The notes: generated by a model from the sequence alone, not told the origin. A DNA stretch of 39,155 bases from Paracoccaceae bacterium (GCA_902512685.1 CABXKH010000017.1:1-39155); one strand, 5' to 3'; shown: positions 7,651 through 15,926, counted from the first letter of the stretch. A program made the numbers and translations.

Positions 7651-8559
7651 TCAGAAATCTGTGAAATTACTCGCTAACTTGGCTGCCAAACTCGCATTGT
7701 TTACGATCAGTGCAATATTTGCCTCTAGCGACTTTCCTGCGGTCAGGTCAAAAATCCTAGATAGCAAAAAGGGCGTGACATCTTTAGCTGTAATTTTGTC
7801 ATTAAAAGAATTCTCAATCGCCTGATCTATGATTGGCTGAATATCGCAAAGAGGAATTTCATTTTGCGCTGGAATTGGATTGGCAACCAACTGACCCCCA
7901 GTGATCCCCAACTCAGCTCGCATTTTATGCGCTTCGGCAATCTGCTTTAAATCATCCATTCTAAGCGGTGATTTATATTCGGATTTAGCCGACCAAAACG
8001 CTGGAAACTCATCTTGTTTGTATGCAATCACCGGAACACCAAATGTCTCTAGAACCTCAAGTGTTTTAGGAATATCCAAAATAGCTTTGCACCCTGAGGA
8101 CACAACCGTCACCGGCGTGCGTGCCAATTCTTGTAAATCCGCAGAGATATCAAAGGAAAACTCGGCGCCGCGATGCACCCCCCCTATGCCGCCTGTTGCG
8201 AATACAGAAATACCGGCATGTGCGGCTGCAATCATGGTGGCGGCTACCGTGGTTGCGCCAGTTGCTTTTTGAGTTAGGCAAATTGCCAAATCAGCACGGG
8301 ATAATTTTCGCGGTGACTGCCATGCAGCCAATTCAGAAATCTCTTGATGAGAAAGACCAACTTTTAACACCCCATTTAGAACTGCAATTGTTGCCGGCAC
8401 GGCTCCATTATCGCGCACAGATTTTTCTACTCTTAAGGCAACCTGTTTATTTTCAGGCCATGGCATTCCATGCGTGATAATAGTGCTTTCCAAAGCGACA
8501 ACCGGCTTTGAATTGTCCAAGGCATCTTGCACCTCGGTGCTTACGTCAATCTCGATCAT
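7651..8559 (-). CDS. psuG: Pseudouridine-5'-phosphate glycosidase
   Basis: A 302-residue enzyme that splits the C-C glycosidic bond of pseudouridine 5'-phosphate to uracil and ribose 5-phosphate. Family blocks are clear: VALESTIITHGMPWPEN (21-37), the GGIGGVHRGAE motif (about 122-132) and SSGCKAILDIPKTLE (about 153-167), containing the conserved lysine region. PITA-type tails are short here. Its ATG overlaps the psuK stop as ATGA (8556-8559), so kinase and glycosidase are made together. No pseudouridine transporter gene is visible nearby. Confidence 0.95.
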   Translation of the reverse strand: MIEIDVSTEVQDALDNSKPVVALESTIITHGMPWPENKQVALRVEKSVRDNGAVPATIAVLNGVLKVGLSHQEISELAAWQSPRKLSRADLAICLTQKATGATTVAATMIAAAHAGISVFATGGIGGVHRGAEFSFDISADLQELARTPVTVVSSGCKAILDIPKTLEVLETFGVPVIAYKQDEFPAFWSAKSEYKSPLRMDDLKQIAEAHKMRAELGITGGQLVANPIPAQNEIPLCDIQPIIDQAIENSFNDKITAKDVTPFLLSRIFDLTAGKSLEANIALIVNNASLAAKLASNFTDF

Positions 8560-9455
8560 GCATTGTCCTTGCCATTTACGAATGCTGCCGCGGCCTCAAC
8601 AGCCTGCTTTAATGCCTCTTCGGCAGATAGTTTTTCAATTTCTGCTGCCAGATGTGCAGCCATGAAGGTATCGCCCGCTCCGGTCACTCTTTGAACTTCT
8701 ATTTTGGGCGGCGCATAAAGGACTGGTCTCTTTAATGCCCTGCCGTCACAAACTGTCAATCCACCATGGGTCACGATGGCCCGCTTTGCACCCATGCTCA
8801 AAAGCCCAAGAACCGCAGCCTCGGCAGTATTAAATTCCGCTCCACACAAAATTTCAGCTTCCTGCAGATTGCAATAGAAGGTTGCATTTTTATTTCCAAA
8901 AAAAGGTTTGAGGCGCTTGCCTTTTCCCGGTGATGCAGGACACAAGCGCAGATCACAAGCTGCAAAATATGGACTGACTGAAATCTCTTCTAAAACTTCA
9001 TCAGACAGATTGCCATCAAGGACAATCATTCCATCAAAAGGCTTAACAAGTGAGCCAAGGCGGCCATCTTTCAAAGGCTTCAATATAAGATCACCGGTCG
9101 CTTCGAGGCTATGAGCATGCGCAATGGCGGCAACAACACCGTCTGCATCTTCAATTGCCATATAGCGATCTGTTGGCCAATCTTCAGGGCGGAAAATATA
9201 ACTTGCTTCAAGACCAATCTGTTTGCATCTATCGATGAGAGCTTGACCTTCTGGATCCTTACCTATCGCAGTTAAAATTGTGGACTTATAACCAAGCATA
9301 CAGAGCTTTTGTGCAATATTAAAGGCAACACCACCAGGTAACATTTTAATTTGTCCGGGCTCATCAGAGGCACGCGAAAGAGACGCGTTCGTAGTGCCAA
9401 TTATATCCCAAAGCACGCTGCCAATGCAGATAATTTTTTGTGTATTCGCGCTCAT
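8556..9455 (-). CDS. psuK: PfkB-family pseudouridine kinase
   Basis: A PfkB carbohydrate kinase of 299 residues from the ATG at 9455. GGVAFNIAQKL lies near residues 41-51 and the catalytic GAGDTFMAAHLA near 259-270, where Asp is the base. Its coupling to psuG identifies it as the kinase that makes pseudouridine 5'-phosphate. The longer frame starting at 9500 is rejected. The ATG at 9455 overlaps the stop of the DUF4198 gene as ATGA and gives the usual MSANTQKIICIGSVLWDI start. Both ends of the gene use 4-bp overlaps. Confidence 0.92.
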   Translation of the reverse strand: MSANTQKIICIGSVLWDIIGTTNASLSRASDEPGQIKMLPGGVAFNIAQKLCMLGYKSTILTAIGKDPEGQALIDRCKQIGLEASYIFRPEDWPTDRYMAIEDADGVVAAIAHAHSLEATGDLILKPLKDGRLGSLVKPFDGMIVLDGNLSDEVLEEISVSPYFAACDLRLCPASPGKGKRLKPFFGNKNATFYCNLQEAEILCGAEFNTAEAAVLGLLSMGAKRAIVTHGGLTVCDGRALKRPVLYAPPKIEVQRVTGAGDTFMAAHLAAEIEKLSAEEALKQAVEAAAAFVNGKDNA

Positions 9456-10288
9456 TCTGTGGGAATCGAAAAGGTTGTGGCCGCCCAAAGGCTTTCCCAA
9501 ACAGCACCAGAGTTTTGCGCAGTGCCGCCTTCTGGTATGCGTAATATAACCGCATCTAAAAGATAGTCGTGCCCTGGTAGGACGTCTATAATGGCTTTGC
9601 CTTGCGCGTTGGTTTTGATATAAAAAACTGAAACAACACCCGAACTTGAGCGTTGAAATACCTCGATCTGCGCGTGTTTTCGTGGAATGCCCTGATACAA
9701 AAGAAGAACTTTAATTCCATTTGAAGTATCTTCTGTATAGGGATTGGTCAGCACAACAAATTCGGTTTCAAGCTTATATGATCGATCGTTTCCTTGCCCC
9801 GGACCGATCCCAATCAGCGCTTTGCTGAAACGTTTGTAGCTTTCTATAAAGTTCGTTTTTGGCAAGTTTCTACTTTCGTGGACCTGTTCAATTAAACCTA
9901 GATTTTTATGCTGAATAAAATCGTCAAATTTTTGCCAATCCTTATAGGTAAGCGTGCTTGGGCGAGAGTGATAAACCACCACCATCAGGCCATTTTCTAG
10001 GGCAGGGGTCTTGATTGCAGGAATATCCCCAGACCGTGATTTAACGACCGTTTTGGCGCTATTTAGCTCCCAAAAGAAATTCTCAATTCTATTTTTAAAG
10101 TAAGAAAGATTTATGCCCTTGAAATTTTGCCCATTTCGAAGTTCGATCGCAACCGTATCGCCAATTTGAGGTTGGAAATTCTTAGTATCCAGCCACATTT
10201 CGTGGGCAAGGGAAAAGTTTGGAATAAACAGCGTGTAAAGGACAAAGACAAAAATGCGGATGGCGTATCTAAAACAGATATTTAACAT
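9452..10288 (-). CDS. Secreted DUF4198 domain protein
   Basis: About 278 residues from the ATG at 10288. An N-terminal signal peptide (IRIFVFVLYTLFIPNFSLA) is followed by HEMWLDTKNFQPQIGDTVAI, the typical opening of DUF4198 proteins. These are periplasmic and often sit beside metal-uptake genes. The C-terminal part (KVLLLYQGIPRKHAQIEV, GHDYLLDAVILR) is the beta-sandwich expected of the family. The frame is open back to 10327, but 10288 places the signal peptide correctly. Its 5' end overlaps the divergent HupE/UreJ gene, and its stop overlaps psuK by 4 bp. A periplasmic protein leading a pseudouridine operon is unexpected. Binding of nickel, cobalt or copper is only suggested by family context. 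Confidence 0.8.
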   Translation of the reverse strand: MLNICFRYAIRIFVFVLYTLFIPNFSLAHEMWLDTKNFQPQIGDTVAIELRNGQNFKGINLSYFKNRIENFFWELNSAKTVVKSRSGDIPAIKTPALENGLMVVVYHSRPSTLTYKDWQKFDDFIQHKNLGLIEQVHESRNLPKTNFIESYKRFSKALIGIGPGQGNDRSYKLETEFVVLTNPYTEDTSNGIKVLLLYQGIPRKHAQIEVFQRSSSGVVSVFYIKTNAQGKAIIDVLPGHDYLLDAVILRIPEGGTAQNSGAVWESLWAATTFSIPTE

Positions 10289-11399
10289 TACTATTTTAAC
10301 TTTGTCGTTTTGGCTGTTACCGGGCAATGTCGCACAGTCTCATGAGGTTTTGCCCAGCATCGCTGATATTACGTTGGACCGCAAGTCAATCAACGTCGAA
10401 ATCAGACTTACGGCAGAAGCCATGCTTGCGGAAATCGACCTGCAAACGGTTTCCGATACAAGTGGCGCTGAAAATGAACAGGAATATGATCGACTTCGGC
10501 TATTGAAGCCAGATCAACTTGAAGTGATTTTCAGGCAATACTGGCCGGAACTGGCCAAAAAAATACATATTCGCACTGCCGATTCTGATAATGATCTTTT
10601 ATTGAACTTGAACGCTATACGCATTGATCCAGTCGGAGATATAGACCTCCCACGCTTTAGCGATATCTCTTTCACAGCACCCAGACAGAGTTTTGAACCT
10701 ATTGTTTTTTCTTGGGATAAAAGACTTGGCTCAATTATTCTCCGCCAACAGGGCATCGAAAATGGGGTAACAGGATATCTAACATCTGGCCAGAAAAGCC
10801 CCCCCATCAGCGATAATTTGCAACCGCCAAAATCTGGGTGGTTTGTGTTCGTCGAGTATATTCCCATTGGCTTTGATCACATCCTACCAAAAGGTTTGGA
10901 TCATGTGCTTTTTGTTTTGGGACTTTACTTCTTAAGTCTGAAGTTGTCAGTTTTGCTTTGGCAAATTACATCCTTCACGCTTGCACATACAGTCACCCTA
11001 ACAGCAGCGGCGTTTGGGCTGGTAAACTTGCCAGCAACAGTAATTGAACCCCTCATTGCGGCTTCAATCGTTTTCGTTGCTGTTGAGAACTTATTTTCGC
11101 AGCGTCTGTCGAAATGGCGGCCCATAGTGATATTCGCTTTTGGCTTATTGCACGGATTAGGATTTGCCAGCGTTCTTTCTGCCTTTGGCTTACCGGAAAC
11201 GCATTTCATTCCAGCTTTGATTGGCTTCAATATTGGCGTTGAATTAGGTCAGTTAAGCGTGATTTTGATAGCCTTTATTCTGCTTGGGTATTGGTTTGGG
11301 AAAAAACACTGGTTTCGAGCAAGGGTTTCAATTCCCGCTTCGCTTTTAATTGCAGCAACTGGCGGTTGGTGGTTTTTAGAACGCACTCTTTTGGCTTAA
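10254..11399 (+). CDS. HupE/UreJ-family membrane protein
   Basis: A 381-residue protein with a signal peptide (ITILTLSFWLLPGNVAQS), a periplasmic N-terminal domain to about residue 195, then about six membrane segments. The membrane half carries GFDHILPKGLDHVLFV (about 202-217), FTLAHTVTL, FGLLHGLGFA (about 297) and FNIGVELGQ. These are the His/Asp/Glu-containing motifs of the HupE/UreJ_2 group, which is related to nickel/cobalt permeases. AAGGA lies about 11 nt before the ATG. Its start lies inside the oppositely oriented DUF4198 gene. The transported metal, if any, cannot be told. It ends in a strong hairpin terminator. Confidence 0.85.
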   Translation: MRMAYLKQIFNITILTLSFWLLPGNVAQSHEVLPSIADITLDRKSINVEIRLTAEAMLAEIDLQTVSDTSGAENEQEYDRLRLLKPDQLEVIFRQYWPELAKKIHIRTADSDNDLLLNLNAIRIDPVGDIDLPRFSDISFTAPRQSFEPIVFSWDKRLGSIILRQQGIENGVTGYLTSGQKSPPISDNLQPPKSGWFVFVEYIPIGFDHILPKGLDHVLFVLGLYFLSLKLSVLLWQITSFTLAHTVTLTAAAFGLVNLPATVIEPLIAASIVFVAVENLFSQRLSKWRPIVIFAFGLLHGLGFASVLSAFGLPETHFIPALIGFNIGVELGQLSVILIAFILLGYWFGKKHWFRARVSIPASLLIAATGGWWFLERTLLA

Positions 11400-11425
11400 C
11401 AAAGAGTGCGTTCTTCTAGGTATTT
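11378..11425 (+). terminator. Terminator hairpin spanning the HupE stop codon
   Basis: A perfect 14-bp inverted repeat (11378-11391 and 11401-11414) with a 9-nt loop. The left arm encodes the last residues of the protein, and the TAA stop (11397-11399) lies in the loop. A short T-rich stretch (TATTTTT, 11421-11427) follows. Confidence 0.75.
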
Positions 11426-11430
11426 TTCGC

Positions 11431-11459
11431 TTGCGTCATAAAAATAGTGGCAGTATACG
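11431..11459 (+). promoter_or_regulatory. Candidate rpsB promoter
   Basis: TTGCGT (11431-11436), a 17-bp spacer and TATACG (11454-11459) form a sigma70-like promoter about 120 bp upstream of the rpsB start. It lies directly after the HupE terminator. Confidence 0.6.
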
Positions 11460-11465
11460 CAGATA

Positions 11466-11578
11466 TCGAAATCCGCAGACGGGGTTCGGGCATTTGGGAC
11501 AGACATCCCCAAGCGTCCTCCGGTTGGAGCAAAGGCTCATACTCCCCCGTCCAGGCGAAAACCGGAAAGGAAAAAGAC
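11466..11578 (+). promoter_or_regulatory. Structured 5' leader of rpsB (candidate ribosomal-protein autoregulatory RNA)
   Basis: The leader of about 110 nt can close with GACGGGG (near 11477-11483) paired to CCCCGTC (near 11545-11552). The domain encloses a hairpin of TTGGGA/TCCCCAA (near 11499-11515) and a CTCC-GGTT-GGAG hairpin (near 11517-11530). The ribosome site GGAAAGG follows, about 10 nt before the ATG. S2 is known to repress its own rpsB-tsf mRNA through leader structure in Gammaproteobacteria. Whether this unrelated-looking fold does the same is inference. Confidence 0.5.
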
Positions 11579-12397
11579 ATGGCTCTTCCAGAGTTTACCA
11601 TGCGTCAGTTGTTAGAAGCTGGCGTTCACTTTGGCCACCAAACCCAAAGATGGAACCCAAAGATGGCTGAGTTCATCTATGGTTCACGTAACGGCATTCA
11701 CATTATGGACCTTACACAAACGGTTCCGATGCTTGATGCGGCACTGAATGTTGTGCGCGAAACTGTTGCAAAAGGCGGCCGTATTTTATTTGTCGGCACA
11801 AAACGTCAGGCGGCAGGACCGGTCGCAGAAGCAGCCGAAAAATGCGCTCAATATTATATGAACCACAGATGGTTGGGCGGCACTTTGACAAACTGGCAAA
11901 CAGTTTCTAAGTCTATTAATCGCCTGACAGTCATTGAAGAACAGATGACGACTGGCGCAGATGGCCTAACCAAAAAAGAACGGTTAGGAATGGAGCGTGA
12001 GCAGTCGAAACTTCAGGCTTCATTGGGCGGAATTCGCGAAATGGGAGGCGTGCCTGATCTTTTGTTTGTTATAGACGTGAAGAAAGAAGCCCTTGCAATT
12101 GCAGAAGCAAATAAGCTTGGAATTCCAGTGATTGCGGTGGTTGATACAAATTGCCCTCCTGCAGGTGTAGATTACATCATTCCAGGAAATGATGATGCTG
12201 CTCGTGCCATTGCTCTTTACTGTGATTTGGCAAGTCGGGCCGCTTTGGACGGAATGTCCGCGCAGCTCGGAGCCGCCGGTGTCGATTTGGGTGCATTAGA
12301 AGAAACCCCAGCAGAGGAGCCTTTGGCTGCAACAGAAGAGCCCGCCGCTACGGCCCCATCTGAAGAAGAGCAGGCGCCTGCAGAGGCTTCAACCTAG
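11579..12397 (+). CDS. rpsB: 30S ribosomal protein S2
   Basis: A 272-residue S2 from the ATG at 11579, opening [20 protein letters not shown] as usual. Core blocks include [20 protein letters not shown] (near 22-41), [30 protein letters not shown] and [12 protein letters not shown]. The tail beyond residue 235 is the Ala/Glu/Pro-rich extension common in Alphaproteobacteria. It is a component of the small ribosomal subunit and is co-transcribed with tsf. The frame is open upstream to 11447, but that part runs through the structured leader and is not S2-like, so it is left out. Confidence 0.98.
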   Translation: MALPEFTMRQLLEAGVHFGHQTQRWNPKMAEFIYGSRNGIHIMDLTQTVPMLDAALNVVRETVAKGGRILFVGTKRQAAGPVAEAAEKCAQYYMNHRWLGGTLTNWQTVSKSINRLTVIEEQMTTGADGLTKKERLGMEREQSKLQASLGGIREMGGVPDLLFVIDVKKEALAIAEANKLGIPVIAVVDTNCPPAGVDYIIPGNDDAARAIALYCDLASRAALDGMSAQLGAAGVDLGALEETPAEEPLAATEEPAATAPSEEEQAPAEAST

Positions 12398-12416
12398 CCA
12401 CTTCGCTATAAATTTT

Positions 12417-12438
12417 GAGCGCGGGGATACCCGCGCTC
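12417..12438 (+). other. Intercistronic hairpin between rpsB and tsf
   Basis: GAGCGCGGG (12417-12425) and CCCGCGCTC (12430-12438) form a perfect 9-bp GC-rich stem with a GATA loop. No T run follows, so it is not a classical terminator. It more likely stabilises or attenuates the rpsB-tsf transcript. Confidence 0.65.
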
Positions 12439-12470
12439 GCGTTAATTCAAAGAAATGAGGAGAGCCTAAC

Positions 12471-13346
12471 ATGGCGATCACAGCATCTATGGTCAAAGAA
12501 CTGCGCGAAACGACGGGCGCAGGAATGATGGACGCAAAAAAAGCACTGATAGAAACCGACGGTGATTTTGAAGCCGCTATTGACTGGCTGCGCACAAAAG
12601 GTCTTGCAAAAGCCGCCAAAAAATCTGGACGCGTGGCGGCCGAAGGTTTGGTGGCTGTTGCTGTTTCAGATGGTGAAGGCGTTGCCATTGAAGTTAACTC
12701 AGAAACAGATTTTGTCGCAAAAAATTCAGAATTCCAAGATATGGTTTCTTCTTTTGCCCATGCAGCACTTGGAGTCGAAACTGTCGACGCTCTGAGTGCC
12801 ACTGAAGTTAACGGAAAATCTGTTGCAGATACATTGACCGCTAAGATAGCCACAATCGGTGAAAATATGTCTTTGCGTAGAATGAGTAAAGCTCAAGGCG
12901 ATGAAGTGCATTCCTATGTTCACAATGCTGTGGCACCTGGCATGGGTAAGATCGGCGTATTGGTCGCATTAAACGGATCAAGCCCTGACTTCGGAAAACA
13001 AGTTGCTATGCATATTGCTGCGGCAAACCCTCAATCGCTTACCGAAGCCGATTTGGATCCAAACGTTCTTGAACGTGAGAAGAATATTCTTACCGAACAA
13101 GCCCGGGAATCTGGAAAACCAGAAGCCGTTATCGAAAAAATGATCGTCGGTAGGGTGAAAAAATTCTTGGGTGAAATTACACTTCTTGGTCAAGCTTTTG
13201 TTATCAATCCTGACTTAACTGTTGCGCAGGCAGCAAAAGAAGCAGGGGTTGAAATTTCTGCTTTTGTGCGACTTGAAGTTGGCGATGGTATCGCGAAAAA
13301 AGAAGAAGATTTTGCCTCAGAAGTGGCCAAAGTCGCGCAAAGCTAA
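12471..13346 (+). CDS. tsf: Translation elongation factor Ts
   Basis: A 291-residue EF-Ts, the nucleotide-exchange factor that releases GDP from EF-Tu. The N-terminal UBA-like domain carries [18 protein letters not shown] (11-28), followed by the EF-Tu contact motif TDFVAKN (near 78-84) and two repeats of the dimerisation core (MHIAAANPQ near 181). A good GAGGAG ribosome site precedes the ATG. It is second gene of the rpsB operon and ends in a terminator at 13401-13434. Length and order are typical for the group. Confidence 0.98.
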   Translation: MAITASMVKELRETTGAGMMDAKKALIETDGDFEAAIDWLRTKGLAKAAKKSGRVAAEGLVAVAVSDGEGVAIEVNSETDFVAKNSEFQDMVSSFAHAALGVETVDALSATEVNGKSVADTLTAKIATIGENMSLRRMSKAQGDEVHSYVHNAVAPGMGKIGVLVALNGSSPDFGKQVAMHIAAANPQSLTEADLDPNVLEREKNILTEQARESGKPEAVIEKMIVGRVKKFLGEITLLGQAFVINPDLTVAQAAKEAGVEISAFVRLEVGDGIAKKEEDFASEVAKVAQS

Positions 13347-13400
13347 AACGCTTTTAATCAACGGTGGTTTTGCGCAAAAGTCGCTTTACCCCTTAAAATA

Positions 13401-13434
13401 AAAACGATGCTGGTATTTGCCGCATCGTTTTTTT
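13401..13434 (+). terminator. Rho-independent terminator of rpsB-tsf
   Basis: AAAACGATGC (13401-13410) and GCATCGTTTT (13422-13431) form a 10-bp stem with an 11-nt loop and a run of seven T. The A-rich left flank could let it work in both directions. Confidence 0.9.
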
Positions 13435-13439
13435 ATTTA

Positions 13440-13784
13440 ATAACAATATCGCCTTAAGCTATAGCGCCAGCTTATCGATCGACTATAAACCGATAAACTG
13501 GCAATCCCTTTCGGGGAAACACTCAAATTACAGAAAATTGCCGCACAGAGTATTTCTTAAGTCCATATGGCCAAAGCCACTACTCACAGACACCTATTAT
13601 AATGGCTCCTAGCGATATCATTTTAAAGTAGGGATTTCCTTACCTTCTTAAGTTCCTTGCAATATTTAGCAAAAAATTTTCTAATTCATTAAATAAATAT
13701 TATTATTTTTCCTTTAATTTCAAATGCTTGCTATCAATCTTACCCTGAGCCAAAAATATTAATCTGTAAGCTGTTGTTTTTGAA
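13440..13784. other. Gene-free stretch between tsf and the LuxR gene, with two hairpins
   Basis: Two hairpins lie next to each other. The first is 12 bp with one mismatch (GCCAG-C-TTATCG 13466-13477 with CGATAA-A-CTGGC 13491-13502). The second is short, TCCC-TTTC-GGGGA (about 13505-13516). The rest, 13600-13784, is very AT-rich with no open frame of note. The hairpins may be part of a small RNA or a remnant; no T run follows them. Confidence 0.5.
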
Positions 13785-14555
13785 TTATGTTTCTCGCTCC
13801 ACAACAAACATTTGATTTTGGAAAGCCGCCTTTAGAACGGCCTGAGCTGTCGTTTCGACTCCTAAGCTTTCTCTTGCAAGGCGTAGGTGTTTTTCGACCG
13901 TCGCCGCGGTTAAACCCATAAGCATGGCTATTTGTTGAGCGGTTTTTCCATCTGCGACCCACTCTAAAGCTTCACGTTGTCTTTTTGTTAATTTGCGACC
14001 GGACATCGTCGTATAGGGCAGGGACATGATTTTAAGATGCGCAACATTATTTATCAAAACAAGTTCGTCACCATACCGCTTCCAAATGTCATCGACATCA
14101 TCTTGTGTCAGACCAACCCGGCCAGTCAGTCCGATCGCACCCCTTGATCGCGCTGACAAAGGATTAAAGCTAATCGTATATCCGCATGTTGCGTCATGTC
14201 TTTTGTTAAACTCAATAGCACGCATTTCACCCACAGAAAGAGACGATGTCTTGGCAAGATTTTCTAACATTCGCCAACTACAGACTCCTTCATTTTCAAA
14301 AGCCCAATTGGTCATAGGAGCATCTAAAAACAATCCTTCATGAACAAATTCATCAACATATTCAGAACTGTGATTTGTTAAAAGGATAAAATCATCAGGA
14401 TCGCCGAAACCTTTTGGGGTAGAAAAGTGAGTAAACCCATAAATAATACGATCAAACCCGTAGGAGTTCATTTTTTGAACATGCATCTCCCAGAGCTGTT
14501 CAATTGATTGAGCATTCGTCATTTCGGTGACGTAGGATGTAAGATCAGAGTTCAA
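13785..14555 (-). CDS. LuxR-type regulator with autoinducer-binding domain (solo)
   Basis: A 256-residue protein with an N-terminal autoinducer-binding domain (about 15-165, YGFDRIIYGF, DAPMTNWAFEN, GYTISFNPLS, RGAIGLTG) and a C-terminal GerE/LuxR helix-turn-helix (about 187-245, LTKRQREALEWVADGKTAQQ, TVEKHLRLARESLGV). Such proteins bind acyl-homoserine lactones or other small signals and switch transcription. No luxI synthase is within the window, so it is a solo regulator here. The start is TTG, with AGGGA about 10 nt upstream. The only nearby alternative is an ATG at codon 12. The region around it is AT-rich, unlike its neighbours. Confidence 0.88.
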   Translation of the reverse strand: MNSDLTSYVTEMTNAQSIEQLWEMHVQKMNSYGFDRIIYGFTHFSTPKGFGDPDDFILLTNHSSEYVDEFVHEGLFLDAPMTNWAFENEGVCSWRMLENLAKTSSLSVGEMRAIEFNKRHDATCGYTISFNPLSARSRGAIGLTGRVGLTQDDVDDIWKRYGDELVLINNVAHLKIMSLPYTTMSGRKLTKRQREALEWVADGKTAQQIAMLMGLTAATVEKHLRLARESLGVETTAQAVLKAAFQNQMFVVERET

Positions 14556-15186
14556 AATCCTATTTCCCTGGTAGATATATAGATTGCGTTTCTTTCGTTT
14601 AATTTCTTAATAAATAACCTGCACAAACTAGAATAAGACTTTGTAAACATGTTTGAAAAATACATGTAAAAACTTAGATTTGAGTAATATAAGTATATTT
14701 TTTTTAACATAATATATATTATGCGGTATTTGTGATGGGCTCTTTTTAGCTTTCCCTTTGGAATCAGTCCAATCAAGAAGTTCCATAATTTTTGACTACC
14801 CAACCCTCCCGGATTGCAATTGGAATACATGTTATTGAAATCAATCTCTGTTTTAAAGTGTAATAGCATTTGGCATTACTCTCGAGACCTTCAAAATTAG
14901 AATGTCTTTCAATATGGTCAGAATATCTCGCTTAAAAAAAGGATACTTTTTAAAACAGTTTCCAAATAATAAATCGGTAATCTCTATTTGTGTGATTGGC
15001 AGTATTAACTGCATATGGAAAGTGAAGGTCGTTTTGTAATATTCCTTCATTTTCCTACACCAGATTACCCATCTGCCCTATTAAGAAATCACACCCTACC
15101 CCCAAAATGCCTAACATCACTCTCCTTGTCCATGACAAGCGTAATTACATCTCATAACCCAGAAAGTTGGATAAAGTGTTATATAT
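14556..15186. other. AT-rich gene-free stretch upstream of the LuxR gene
   Basis: About 630 bp of strongly AT-rich sequence (one 60-base line at 14641-14700 is near 18% G+C). Open frames exist on the minus strand, but their products are low-complexity and look non-coding. Two ACATGT palindromes at 14647-14652 and 14662-14667, 15 bp apart, lie about 100 bp upstream of the LuxR gene and could be an operator. Confidence 0.5.
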
Positions 15187-15684
15187 TTACACTATTAATT
15201 TATTTTTGACCCGCTGAAAGGCCATTAAATCGTCCCACTTTGCATTTAAGAAGGTCTCGTCTGTCTTGATGATATGGAGTTTAACAAAATCGCGCCCCAG
15301 CTGAAGCATTTCATCCCCTGCACAATACTTAATGACGCCTTTACAAGCATCTACCTCTGCTGGATCTATTTCTTTGTCATCACAGTAAATCCGAATCCAC
15401 CCCTCAGGAATACAATCTTTTATCATCTGATAAATGGCTTGCCGGCTTATTTTTATATCCTCGACAATTTCCGACGCGCTGTAGACTTCATCTTTAATTC
15501 TTCCTCGGATCATTAACATGGCAAAAGCATCTCGCTGAATTGTTGAGCGCACCCAAAGAACTAATTTTGAAGTATTATCCACCAGGCTACGTCTACGGAA
15601 ATGCGAAAGATAAACGTCCATAAGAGACAGTAAATATTCATCTAACAAGTATTTCTCAGTTACATCAAACCCTTTGTAATCCAC
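15187..15684 (-). CDS. Unrecognised winged-helix regulator-like protein
   Basis: A 165-residue protein. Its middle, SASEIVEDIKISRQAIYQMI (69-88), followed by KDCIPEGWIRIYCDDKEIDPA, reads as a MarR/winged-helix DNA-binding unit. The N-terminal half (LLDEYLLSLMDVYLSHFRRR) is amphipathic helix. The C-terminal part has no recognised domain. The start is GTG. A perfect 16-bp inverted repeat at 15764-15779 lies about 80 bp upstream, consistent with autoregulation. The protein stands alone in an AT-rich stretch. Its function is unknown; it is real rather than random because of length, composition and HTH pattern. Confidence 0.6.
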   Translation of the reverse strand: MDYKGFDVTEKYLLDEYLLSLMDVYLSHFRRRSLVDNTSKLVLWVRSTIQRDAFAMLMIRGRIKDEVYSASEIVEDIKISRQAIYQMIKDCIPEGWIRIYCDDKEIDPAEVDACKGVIKYCAGDEMLQLGRDFVKLHIIKTDETFLNAKWDDLMAFQRVKNKLIV

Positions 15685-15763
15685 TTATTTGCCACCCATT
15701 CATATTGCCTGCTTTAGCACTGCACATTACTATAGGGATTCCCCGATTTCTTTATCTAGCTCC

Positions 15764-15779
15764 ATTACAACACTGTAAT
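15764..15779. promoter_or_regulatory. 16-bp inverted repeat, candidate operator
   Basis: ATTACA (15764-15769) and TGTAAT (15774-15779) are perfect inverted copies around ACAC. The dyad lies upstream of the winged-helix gene on the minus strand and has the size expected for a MarR-type dimer. Confidence 0.4.
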
Positions 15780-15926
15780 ATAATACCTTTTTGGTCAAGG
15801 CGGGACTTTTTAGTTTGATTAAGCACAAAAGCTGCCCCATGTGCATTTATCAAGATTTTAAAGGGATATATTCAACAGACTGCACACTAAAAACAATAGG
15901 TAACCTTACCCTTGTGTATATGTTTG

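Noticed and set aside
11447-11578. N-terminal extension of S2
   Set aside because: The added 44 residues are not S2-like, and the segment carries leader RNA structure; the ATG at 11579 has a good ribosome site.
14647-14667. Two ACATGT palindromes as a lux box
   Set aside because: They do not form the usual 20-bp lux-box dyad; kept only as a weak operator idea.
14552-14869. 105-codon ORF upstream of the LuxR gene
   Set aside because: Very AT-rich, low-complexity product rich in Tyr, Lys and Ile without any domain pattern.
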